Assembly (NCBI RefSeq): GCF_900188125.1
Contig: NZ_FZOW01000001.1
Location: forward strand, 91,368-155,367
DNA length: 64,000 nt
Source of the DNA: Rhodococcoides kyotonense
GTDB lineage: Bacteria; Actinomycetota; Actinomycetes; Mycobacteriales; Mycobacteriaceae
Direction: 5' to 3'
Positions 18,326 to 26,147 of the stretch are shown here, one piece after another (the first letter of the stretch is position 1; every line of letters starts with the position of its first letter). The notes below the pieces were generated by a model. The model did not search any database, was not told the DNA's origin, and worked only from the letters and a program-made list of their open reading frames with translations. Both the position numbers and the translations under genes were made by a program.

Positions 18326-19690
18326 TCAGCTGTGGAGCAGGAAGTGTTCCAGTACCTGTGTACCGAACTCCAACGAGCTGACGGGTACCCGCTCGTCGAC
18401 TCCATGGAACAAAGCAGCGAAATCGAGTTCCGGGGGCAGCCTGAGCGGCGCGAATCCGAAGCATCGAATTCCGATCCGTGCGAACGCCTTGGCATCGGTG
18501 CCACCGGACAGCATGTACGGAACCGTCCGTCCGTTCTCGTCGTGCGCGAGGACCGCGTCGTTCATCGCATCGACGAGGTGGCCGTCGAACGTGGTCTCGT
18601 ACGAGTCGAGCTTGGTGATCCATTCGCGTTCGACGTTCGGGCCGATCAGTTCGTCGACCTCGCGCTCGAATTCGGCCTGGCGGCCCGGCACGACGCGGCA
18701 GTCGACCATCGCCTCGGCGGTCTGCGGAATGACGTTGGCCTTGTAGCCGGCCTTGAGCATCGTCGGATTGGCGGTGTCGCGGAGCGTCGCACCGACGATG
18801 CGAGCGATGCTGCCCAGCTTCTGCAGCGTGCCGTCCAGGTCGGGTGACGTCGGATCGAAGTCCAGACCGGTCTCCTCGGCGACGGCGGACAGGAACTCCG
18901 CGACGGAATCCGAGATCACCAGTGGGAACGTGTGATTGCCGAGTCTTGCCACGGCCTCCGCCAGGTACGTCACGGCGTTCTCGTCGTGCAGGAAGGATCC
19001 GTGGCCTGCCCGAGCCTTGGCGGTCAGCTTCATCCAGCCGAGACCCTTCTCTGCGGTCTCGACCATGTAGAGCCGCTTCTCCGTTCCGTCCGGTCGTGCG
19101 ACCGTCAACGAGAAGCCACCGACCTCACCGACCGCCTCGGTGACTCCTTCGAAGAGATCGGGACGGTTGTCGACGAGCCACTGCGATCCCCATCTGCCGC
19201 CGTTCTCCTCGTCGGCGAGGAACGCGAACATGATGTTCCTCGGGGGGACGGTGCCGTTGGACTTGAACTGCCGCGCCAGCGCCAGCGCCATCCCGACCAT
19301 GTCCTTCATGTCGACGGCTCCGCGGCCCCACACGTAACCGTCCTCGACGGCGCCGGAGAAGGGATGGACGCTCCAATCCGCGGGTTCTGCCGGGACCACG
19401 TCGAGATGGCCGTGGATCATGAGCGTTCCGCGGTCCTGATCCGCGCCGGCGAGCGTCGCGAACACGTTGCCACGGCCGGGCGCGCCGGATTCGACGTAGA
19501 CCGTCTCGTAGCCGACCTCCTGAAGCTTCTGCGCGACCCACTCGGCGCATTCCTTCTCACCCTTGGTGGTCTCGAGCTCCCCCGTGTTGGAGGTATCGAA
19601 TCGGATCAGGGCGCTGACGAGGTCGACGACCTCGTCCAGAGCCGTCGTCGGGACTGATGCAGTTGCGGACTTATCGACTGAAGACACCAC
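18326..19690 (-). CDS. M20 family metallopeptidase (DapE/ArgE-like, Rv2141c-like)
   Basis: A 454-residue dinuclear-zinc hydrolase of the M20/ArgE-DapE family. MIHGHLDVVP near residues 91-100 supplies the first histidine and catalytic aspartate, GRGAVDMK the bridging aspartate, and FLADEENGG the general-base glutamate and next ligand. The HCXXXD-like tail includes YMLSGGTDAKAFA. Members cleave N-acyl amino acids or small peptides; the dapE2 label in mycobacteria is not proof of a lysine-pathway role. The GTG at 19690 follows AGGAAA. It shares the leftward direction with the PEBP gene 54 nt downstream. Confidence 0.92.
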   Translation of the reverse strand: MVSSVDKSATASVPTTALDEVVDLVSALIRFDTSNTGELETTKGEKECAEWVAQKLQEVGYETVYVESGAPGRGNVFATLAGADQDRGTLMIHGHLDVVPAEPADWSVHPFSGAVEDGYVWGRGAVDMKDMVGMALALARQFKSNGTVPPRNIMFAFLADEENGGRWGSQWLVDNRPDLFEGVTEAVGEVGGFSLTVARPDGTEKRLYMVETAEKGLGWMKLTAKARAGHGSFLHDENAVTYLAEAVARLGNHTFPLVISDSVAEFLSAVAEETGLDFDPTSPDLDGTLQKLGSIARIVGATLRDTANPTMLKAGYKANVIPQTAEAMVDCRVVPGRQAEFEREVDELIGPNVEREWITKLDSYETTFDGHLVDAMNDAVLAHDENGRTVPYMLSGGTDAKAFARIGIRCFGFAPLRLPPELDFAALFHGVDERVPVSSLEFGTQVLEHFLLHS

Positions 19691-19826
19691 ACTTTCCTAC
19701 CACCCGTTCCGCATCGACGGGCAACGCGACGGGTCGACTGACATGCGGATTTGGGTGATCGGGAACCTATCGGATATCTTTGTCCAGCACGCAGCGAGCA
19801 GGCGTGCGAACAACAGAACAAATCTG

Positions 19827-19915
19827 GTCCGAGTGGCGGAATGGCAGACGCGCTAGCTTGAGGTGCTAGTGTCCTATTAACGGACGTGGGGGTTCAAGTC
19901 CCCCCTCGGACACCA
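19827..19915 (+). tRNA. tRNA-Leu(GAG)
   Basis: An 89-nt class II tRNA. The acceptor arms GTCCGAG / CTCGGAC pair perfectly, followed by A and an encoded CCA. The anticodon stem CTAGC/GCTAG encloses loop TTGAGGT with anticodon GAG, which reads CTC and CTT leucine codons. The T-loop GTTCAAG is canonical, and a long variable arm is present as expected for leucine. It sits between the M20 peptidase and the zinc-ribbon SDR, at a break in synteny with mycobacteria. Confidence 0.97.
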
Positions 19916-19977
19916 GAGATCGAATCAGTACATATTCACAGACGCTGGTGCGATCCACGATTTCTGAGTTGAGACAG

Positions 19978-20020
19978 ACGAGATAGACCCCGATTCCCTT
20001 GGAGTCGGGGTCTATCTCGT
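19978..20020 (+). terminator. Strong intrinsic terminator after tRNA-Leu
   Basis: A perfect 16-bp stem (ACGAGATAGACCCCGA and its complement) closes an 11-nt loop and is followed by GTTGTG. It lies 62 nt after the tRNA end and 60 nt before the next start, so it ends the tRNA transcript. Confidence 0.85.
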
Positions 20021-20080
20021 TGTGAGGACCTGCGCAGCGAGGACTTGGTCGCTGTTGGCCGTCCTGGAAGGAAACGAAAG

Positions 20081-21544
20081 ATGACCGACGCCCTCACCGG
20101 TATCGATCCGGCCGATCTCGAGACGTGCCTACGCGTGCTGAAGGTCGCAGGATCGCTGGATAAAAATCATCCTGATTCCATTGTCGTCCAGCGGGCCTCG
20201 GGACAGCTTTTCAAGGACCTGAAGCGCTCGCGCCGCATCGCCGCACGCGATGCGAAGTCGGCCGCCGACCGAGCCGTCGTCGCTGCCACGGCCACCGGAT
20301 CACCCGAACGCATCGACGACGAGACTGCGGGAGTGTCACTCACCGCTCGTGCGACAGGAGAGTTCGCGGGGACACTCATCCGCGCCAGGCCCTGCTACAT
20401 CTGCAAGCAGCGATACACCCTGGTCGACGCGTTCTACCATCAGCTGTGCCCGGACTGCGCGGCGACGAATCGCAGCAAGCGCGATGCGACCACCGATCTG
20501 ACGGGACGACGTGCGCTGCTCACCGGTGGCCGCGCCAAGATCGGCATGTACATCGCGCTGCGGTTGCTGCGCGACGGGGCGCACACCACGATCACCACAC
20601 GCTTCCCGAACGACGCGATCCGACGCTTCAGTGCGATGGAAGACAGCGATCGATGGCTGCACCGTCTACGCATCGTCGGAATCGATCTGCGTGACCCCGC
20701 ACAGGTTGTGGCACTTGCCGATTCCGTGGCCGCGGAGGGCCCGCTCGACATTCTGATCAACAACGCCGCGCAGACGGTCAAGCGCTCCGCAGGCTCGTAC
20801 AGCGCGTTGATCGACGCCGAGACGGAAGCGCTGCCGTCGGGACCGAGGCCGGACGTGATCACGTTCGGCAAGACGAGCGAGGCGCACCCGGCGTCGCTGA
20901 CCAGTTCTCTTCCTGCCACCGCCGTCGGAGAGGTCACCGGCGCCGACGTGCTGACCGCCGAAGCCGTCAGTTCTCTTGCCCTCGTGGCGGGATCGGCTAC
21001 TGCAGAGCGCATCGAGCAAGGCATCGCCATCGACGCGGGTGGCCTCGTGCCGGATCTCGCGGAGACGAACAGCTGGATTCACACGGTCGACCAGGTCGAT
21101 CCTGTGGAACTGCTCGAAGTGCAGTTGTGCAACTCGGTGGCGCCGTTCATTCTCGTCAGCCGCCTGCGTGCCGCGATGGAAGCATCGCCTGCGCGTCGGA
21201 AGTACGTCGTGAACGTCTCGGCGATGGAGGGACAGTTCAGCAGGGCATACAAGGGCCCCGGCCATCCGCACACCAACATGGCGAAGGCAGCTCTCAACAT
21301 GCTGACGCGCACGAGTGCGAAAGAAATGCTCGAGAAGGGCATTCTCATGACGGCTGTCGACACCGGCTGGATCACCGACGAACGCCCGCATCCGACGAAG
21401 ATGCGGCTTGCCGACGAAGGATTTCACGCACCGCTCGACCTGGTCGACGGCGCGGCCCGTGTCTACGATCCGATCGTTCAAGGCGAACTCGGCGTCGATC
21501 AGTACGGACAGTTCCTGAAAGATTTCGCACCCTCCCCCTGGTAA
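20081..21544 (+). CDS. Atypical long SDR-family protein with N-terminal zinc-ribbon-like domain
   Basis: A 487-residue protein. Residues 1-100 are helical; C105, C108, C123 and C126 form a CxxC-14-CxxC zinc-ribbon-like element. A Rossmann SDR domain follows from about 142, with TGGRAKIG at 148-155 as cofactor loop and NNAA at 227-230. The catalytic serine may be S380, but the usual YxxxK motif reads TNMAK (398-402): the lysine is kept and the tyrosine is not. A large insertion lies between NNAA and S380. Function is unknown. The start at 20081 has a GGAAGGAAAC site; the longer frame to 20045 lacks one. Confidence 0.85.
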   Translation: MTDALTGIDPADLETCLRVLKVAGSLDKNHPDSIVVQRASGQLFKDLKRSRRIAARDAKSAADRAVVAATATGSPERIDDETAGVSLTARATGEFAGTLIRARPCYICKQRYTLVDAFYHQLCPDCAATNRSKRDATTDLTGRRALLTGGRAKIGMYIALRLLRDGAHTTITTRFPNDAIRRFSAMEDSDRWLHRLRIVGIDLRDPAQVVALADSVAAEGPLDILINNAAQTVKRSAGSYSALIDAETEALPSGPRPDVITFGKTSEAHPASLTSSLPATAVGEVTGADVLTAEAVSSLALVAGSATAERIEQGIAIDAGGLVPDLAETNSWIHTVDQVDPVELLEVQLCNSVAPFILVSRLRAAMEASPARRKYVVNVSAMEGQFSRAYKGPGHPHTNMAKAALNMLTRTSAKEMLEKGILMTAVDTGWITDERPHPTKMRLADEGFHAPLDLVDGAARVYDPIVQGELGVDQYGQFLKDFAPSPW

Positions 21545-21548
21545 CCGC

Positions 21549-21577
21549 TTGTTTGTGCCGCGATACTCACGGATATA
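21549..21577 (+). promoter_or_regulatory. Predicted sigma70-type promoter for the glutamate-cysteine ligase-like gene
   Basis: TTGTTT (21549-21554) and GATATA (21572-21577) are separated by 17 nt in the 78-bp gap after the SDR. This is an unusually AT-rich patch for this window. Motif-based prediction only. Confidence 0.4.
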
Positions 21578-21622
21578 CGGGTACTTCGGCAACACACGGG
21601 GCGAGACAACAGGTGGGCGAAC

Positions 21623-23119
21623 ATGGGCGACGACGTCGATCAGCGCAAGTTCACGAGGCAGGACCGACATCTCTTCCGCCAGAAGGTCCAGGACTGTCTG
21701 GACGCACTGGCGACGATGTTGGCCGACGATACGTTCGATGTCGGTGAACCGCAGATCGGCATGGAGGTCGAGCTCAACCTCGTCGACGACGACATGGCAC
21801 CGGCCATGGCGAACGCAACGGTTCTCGACGCGATCGCCGACCCCGATTACCAGACCGAACTGGGACAGTTCAACATCGAGATCAATGTCGAACCGCGGCC
21901 GTTGCGCGGCGACAGCATCACGAATCTCGAATTCGCTCTTCGTCGTTCGCTGAACGCCGCCGACGAACGTGCAGGCTCGTCGGGGAGCCACCTGGTGATG
22001 ATCGGAATGCTCCCGACGTTGACGGACAAGCACTTCGAGTACAAGTGGCTGTCGGCGAACCCTCGCTACGATCTGCTCAACCAACAGATCTTCGCTGCGC
22101 GCGGCGAGGACATCGAATTGCGAATTCCCGGTGTGCGACTGCCTGGTTCGGCGGCGACCGAGGACCTCGATACGATCACGGACACAATTCTTCCCGAAGC
22201 TGCGTGCACCTCGGTGCAGTTGCACCTTCAGGTATCGCCCGACGACTTCGCTTCGTATTGGAACGGCGCGCAGGCGCTGGCCGGTATTCAGGTTGCGCTG
22301 GCGGCGAATTCACCGTTCTTCGCCGGCCGCGCGCTGTGGCACGAGACTCGAATTCCGTTGTTCGAGCAAGCAACCGACACCCGGCCACAGGAATTGAAGA
22401 ATCAGGGTGTCCGGCCTCGGGTGTGGTTCGGCGAACGGTGGATCAATTCGATCTTCGATCTCTTCGAGGAGAATTCACGATATTTCCCGGCGCTGCTACC
22501 GGTGTGCAGCGACGAGGATCCGAAAGAGGTTCTCGCACAGGGCGGTACGCCGGACCTATCGGAGCTGCGCATGCACAACGGGACGGTGTATCGCTGGAAC
22601 CGACCCATCTACGACCGATCGGGCGGCGGCCACCACATACGGCTCGAGAACCGAGTGCTGCCCGCCGGTCCCACAGTCATCGACACACTGGCCGACGCGG
22701 CGTTCTACTACGGAACTCTGCGTTCGCTCGCGGAGGCCGACCGGCCACTGTGGTCGCAGATGTCGTACGACGCGGCGGCCGAAAATCTGCACTCGGCCGC
22801 GCGCAGCGGCTTCGACGCGCGACTGTACTGGCCCGAAGTCGGATGGGTCAGTCCGCAGGAACTCGTGTTGCGACGACTACTGCCCATGGCCGATGCGGGA
22901 CTCGCGGCGTACGGCGTCGACGCAGACGTCCGAGACCGGTACCTCGGCGTCGTCGAAGGCCGGTGTCTGGCCAAGGTCTCAGGATCGGTGTGGCAGCGCA
23001 ACGCCGTCGTCGACCGCGAGCGCGCCGGAGATGCACGAGAGGCGGCACTGTCCGGCATGTTGGGTGACTACGTGACGCTCATGAACGAGGGCAATCCCGT
23101 GCACACCTGGGCCCGCTGA
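21623..23119 (+). CDS. Glutamate-cysteine ligase family protein (GCS2-type)
   Basis: A 498-residue protein of the carboxylate-amine ligase family. EPQIGMEVELNLVD near residues 43-56 and GQFNIEINVEPRPL near 85-98 give the acidic metal/ATP-binding strands of the glutamine-synthetase-like fold. GGGHHIRLENRVLPAGPT near 334-350 and the C-terminal WQRN are further family elements. Because the organism makes mycothiol, a classical glutathione role is doubtful; a gamma-glutamyl or other carboxylate-amine ligation, such as ergothioneine-related chemistry, is conceivable but not shown. It starts at ATG 21623 after a GGTGGGCGAA stretch. Confidence 0.8.
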   Translation: MGDDVDQRKFTRQDRHLFRQKVQDCLDALATMLADDTFDVGEPQIGMEVELNLVDDDMAPAMANATVLDAIADPDYQTELGQFNIEINVEPRPLRGDSITNLEFALRRSLNAADERAGSSGSHLVMIGMLPTLTDKHFEYKWLSANPRYDLLNQQIFAARGEDIELRIPGVRLPGSAATEDLDTITDTILPEAACTSVQLHLQVSPDDFASYWNGAQALAGIQVALAANSPFFAGRALWHETRIPLFEQATDTRPQELKNQGVRPRVWFGERWINSIFDLFEENSRYFPALLPVCSDEDPKEVLAQGGTPDLSELRMHNGTVYRWNRPIYDRSGGGHHIRLENRVLPAGPTVIDTLADAAFYYGTLRSLAEADRPLWSQMSYDAAAENLHSAARSGFDARLYWPEVGWVSPQELVLRRLLPMADAGLAAYGVDADVRDRYLGVVEGRCLAKVSGSVWQRNAVVDRERAGDAREAALSGMLGDYVTLMNEGNPVHTWAR

Positions 23120-23136
23120 GGCCTACGATCGTGTTC

Positions 23137-23514
23137 ATGCTCTACAGAGCAGTCGCCGACGTCACGGTGGTGGTGCACCTGGCATTCATCGCCTATGTCG
23201 TCGCGGGCGGATTCCTGGCGTGGCGCCTCCCTCGAACCATCTGGCTTCACGCATGCGCCGTTGCCTGGGGCTTCATGTCGATCGTGGTCGGCGTCGACTG
23301 CCCACTGACCGCGGTCGAGAATTGGGCTCGGCTGCGGGCGGGAGTAGCCGAACTACCGTCGACCGGCTTCATCAGCCACTACCTGACCGGCGTCGTGTAT
23401 CCCGAGAACGCACTCGGTGCGGTCAGGCTCGCCGCTGTCACCACGGTCGTGCTCTCGTGGTCGGGATACGGCTACCTGCGTCTGCATACGCACCGAAGTC
23501 TTCGACTCCCGTAA
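23137..23514 (+). CDS. DUF2784 membrane protein
   Basis: A 125-residue inner-membrane protein with about four hydrophobic segments. The DUF2784 hallmarks are the N-terminal LYRAVADVTVVVHLAFIAYVV and the DCPLTAVENWAR loop followed by GFISHYL. Function is unknown. ATG 23137 is preferred over GTG 23131: TACGAT at 23124-23129 gives a -10 hexamer ending 7 nt before it, the spacing seen at other probable leaderless genes here. Confidence 0.85.
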   Translation: MLYRAVADVTVVVHLAFIAYVVAGGFLAWRLPRTIWLHACAVAWGFMSIVVGVDCPLTAVENWARLRAGVAELPSTGFISHYLTGVVYPENALGAVRLAAVTTVVLSWSGYGYLRLHTHRSLRLP

Positions 23515-23530
23515 CCATCCGGGTTACTGT
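23511..23530. promoter_or_regulatory. GTAACC-N5-GGTTAC inverted repeat overlapping a -10 hexamer
   Basis: Perfect 6-bp arms (23511-23516 and 23522-23527) are centred over the DUF2784 stop codon. TACTGT (23525-23530) is a likely -10 for the next gene, whose ATG is 5 nt further on. The geometry suits a repressor operator. The regulator is unknown. Confidence 0.4.
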
Positions 23531-23535
23531 CCAGT

Positions 23536-24774
23536 ATGACTACGCCACGCACACACGACATCGTCGTCTACGGTGCCACCGGTTTCGTCGGCAAACTCAC
23601 CGCCGCCTATCTCGCCCGTCACGCCCCGACAGGTACGACCGTCGCACTCGCGGGTCGTTCGCTGTCGAAGTTGGAGACGGTTCGTCGCTCGTTACCGCCT
23701 GCCGCCGCGGAATGGCCACTGCTCCAAGCAGATGCGGCCGACGAGGCTGCACTGAAGGCGCTCGCGGAGAGCACGAAGGTCGTCATCACCACGGTGGGTC
23801 CGTACGCGAAGTACGGATTGCCGTTGACCACCGCGTGCGCCGAAGCGGGCACGGACTACGTCGACCTCACCGGCGAGGTTCTGTTCGCCCGCGAGAGCAT
23901 CGACACCAATCACGAGATCGCCAGGCGTACCGGCGCCAGGATCGTCCACTCATGTGGATTCGACTCGATCCCCTCCGATCTCGGCGTTCACGTCGTGCAC
24001 GCTGCGGTCGTCGCCGACGACGCGGGCGAACTGACGGACACGACCATGGTGGTCACCAGCATGCGCGGAGGGGTCAGCGGGGGCACCGTCGACTCGCTGC
24101 GCACTCAGATCGAGGTCGTCAAGAAGGACAAGAAGCTACGACGGCTTGCCGCGAGCCCGTATTCTTTGAGCCCCGATCGCTCCCGCGAACCGGATCTCGG
24201 CCGTCAGTCCGACGTTCAGCTGGTGAACGGCAAGGACATCGCACCGGGAGTACGCGGTTGGAAAGCGCCGTTCGTCATGGCATCCGCCAACACGCGCGTC
24301 GTCCGACGAAGCAATGCACTCCGAGACTGGGCCTACGGCAAGCAGTTTCGCTATCGGGAAGTCATGAGCGTCGGATCGTCGGTCGCGTCACCGTTGATCG
24401 CGGGAGCTGTGTCTGCCGGTCTCGGTGCACTGGTTCTCGCCCTGACCGTGGCACCCGAGAGGCTCCTCGACCGTGTTCTCCCGGCCCCCGGGAACGGGCC
24501 GAGTACGCAAGCCCAGGAAAGTGGACATTTCACGGTGGACATCTACACGAAGACGACCACAGGTGCGCGCTATCGCTCTCGAGTCAAGGCGCAAGGCGAT
24601 CCTGGGTACAAAGCGACTGCCGTCATGTTGGGTGAGTCCGCACTCGCGCTGGTGCACGATCGGGACGAACTCCCAAACGCCGCAGGCGTACTCACGCCTG
24701 CCACCGCGATCGGTGATGCACTCGTCACTCGACTGACCGACGCAGGCTTCGAGATCTGGGCCAGGAAGGAATGA
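23536..24774 (+). CDS. Saccharopine dehydrogenase-like / trans-acting enoyl reductase family protein
   Basis: A 412-residue NAD(P)-binding protein. The N-terminal Rossmann motif is VVYGATGFVGKLTAAYLA (residues 10-27), followed by ALAGRS and TVGPYAKYG. It belongs to the family holding mycobacterial Rv2449c and Rv2953-type proteins, some of which reduce enoyl intermediates of polyketide lipids; the substrate here is unknown. A hydrophobic stretch near 285-310 (LIAGAVSAGLGALVLALT) may contact membrane or lipid. Its stop overlaps the CoA transferase start by 4 nt, so the two are coupled. Confidence 0.85.
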   Translation: MTTPRTHDIVVYGATGFVGKLTAAYLARHAPTGTTVALAGRSLSKLETVRRSLPPAAAEWPLLQADAADEAALKALAESTKVVITTVGPYAKYGLPLTTACAEAGTDYVDLTGEVLFARESIDTNHEIARRTGARIVHSCGFDSIPSDLGVHVVHAAVVADDAGELTDTTMVVTSMRGGVSGGTVDSLRTQIEVVKKDKKLRRLAASPYSLSPDRSREPDLGRQSDVQLVNGKDIAPGVRGWKAPFVMASANTRVVRRSNALRDWAYGKQFRYREVMSVGSSVASPLIAGAVSAGLGALVLALTVAPERLLDRVLPAPGNGPSTQAQESGHFTVDIYTKTTTGARYRSRVKAQGDPGYKATAVMLGESALALVHDRDELPNAAGVLTPATAIGDALVTRLTDAGFEIWARKE

Positions 24775-26147
24775 CACTGCCGGACCTCGTCCGGTCGTAC
24801 GACGACGCGCTCGACACCGATTCCAGCGCAAGTCGATTCACGGTCGGTGACTGGGGTTCGCTGCTCTCGGCCACGCTCCCCGTCACCGACCTCGCTGCTG
24901 GTTCGGTCGCCACGTTCGCGGCGGCAGTCGATCGGTTCAAGGCGGCCCACCGTCTTTCGACGCGGCCGTGGCACCTCGTCCCCGAACGCATCGCCGCGTC
25001 GTTCGCGGGTGACAAGATGCTGCGCATCGACGGCAACCCGGTGCGGGGGTTCGCCGAACTGTCCGGATTCTTCGCCAGCGCCGATGGTTGGGTACGCACG
25101 CACGCGAACTACCCGCACCACCGACGGGCACTGATCGCGGCGCTGGAACTGCCTGCCGACGCCGAGGTCGAGACGGTGCTGGGCCGACTTCACGAGTTAC
25201 CGGGAGGTGAGATCGAGCGTCGGTGCGCGTCCGCGTCGGCCGTCGCCGTCCGAGTACGCACCGAGGCGGAGTGGGCACACGAGCACGGTGCGGTCACCGA
25301 CCACCAGCTCGTCGAACAGTCGGTGGGAGCGCGTTCGTCCGGCCCTCGACCCGAGGCGGAAGCACAGGCAACCGATGGCGCCCCGCTGAACGGAATCAGG
25401 GTGCTCGATCTGACCCGCGTCATCGCTGGTCCGGTCGCAGGTCGAGCCCTGGCGTTGCTGGGGGCAGACGTACTGCGCATCGACCCGGCTCGGCTTCCCG
25501 AGATCGAGTGGCAGCATCTCGAGAACGGCCAAGGAAAGCGCAGCACCCTGCTCGATCTGCGAAATACTGTGGAAGAGGGCAAGTTTCGCACATTGCTGTC
25601 GCAGGCGGACGTCGTCCTGTCCGGATACCGCCCAGGTTCGCTCGAACGCGTCGGGGTGGACTCGCTCCCCTCAGGAATCGTCCATGGCCGGGTGTCCGCG
25701 TGGGGCGCGGGGTCATGGAGTGGCCGACGCGGCTTCGACAGCATCGTCCAAGCTGCCACCGGGATCTCGGTTCTCGAAGGAACCGCAGGCGCGCCCGGTG
25801 CACTGCCCGCGCAGGCCCTCGATCACGCCAGCGGCTACCTCTTGGCGGCCGCGACAGTCGACGCGCTGACTTCTCGGCGGACGGGCGGACCCGATCTCGA
25901 CGTATCCGTCTCGCTCGCGCGGACAGCAGCATGGCTACTCGGGCGCGGCGGACGCGTCGAACATCCGCCTGCGTCGACCCTGCCTGCTTCGACGACGACC
26001 ACCGTGCTGCACGGTGCCGTTCTCGCCGCGCGACCGGCATTGGCCGAGTTCGCCGACTACCCCGCTCCGGCTCGTCGATGGGGAGCCGACGAGCCGGCAT
26101 TTCGGGTCGTCAGGATGTCGGCGCGGGGAGCTTCGAGACTTCCTTGA
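24771..26147 (+). CDS. CaiB/BaiF-type (family III) CoA transferase, rearranged domain order
   Basis: A 458-residue protein. The family III hallmark LNGIRVLDLTRVIAGPVAGRALALLGADVLRI, which normally opens the protein, starts only at about residue 206; the probable nucleophile aspartate lies in GRRGFDSIVQAATG near 320-333. Residues 1-190 contain DGWVRTHANYPHHRRALIAAL, which looks like the middle or later part of CaiB proteins. The order of the halves therefore seems permuted or the protein has a duplicated half. Substrates are unknown; the neighbour suggests acyl-CoA or lipid metabolism. The 3' end overlaps the convergent MFS gene by 38 nt. Confidence 0.82.
   Translation: MTLPDLVRSYDDALDTDSSASRFTVGDWGSLLSATLPVTDLAAGSVATFAAAVDRFKAAHRLSTRPWHLVPERIAASFAGDKMLRIDGNPVRGFAELSGFFASADGWVRTHANYPHHRRALIAALELPADAEVETVLGRLHELPGGEIERRCASASAVAVRVRTEAEWAHEHGAVTDHQLVEQSVGARSSGPRPEAEAQATDGAPLNGIRVLDLTRVIAGPVAGRALALLGADVLRIDPARLPEIEWQHLENGQGKRSTLLDLRNTVEEGKFRTLLSQADVVLSGYRPGSLERVGVDSLPSGIVHGRVSAWGAGSWSGRRGFDSIVQAATGISVLEGTAGAPGALPAQALDHASGYLLAAATVDALTSRRTGGPDLDVSVSLARTAAWLLGRGGRVEHPPASTLPASTTTTVLHGAVLAARPALAEFADYPAPARRWGADEPAFRVVRMSARGASRLP

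Noticed and set aside
26110..26147. Frameshift or mis-assembly where the CoA transferase and MFS genes overlap
   Set aside because: Both reading frames end naturally; a 38-bp convergent overlap is compatible with intact genes.
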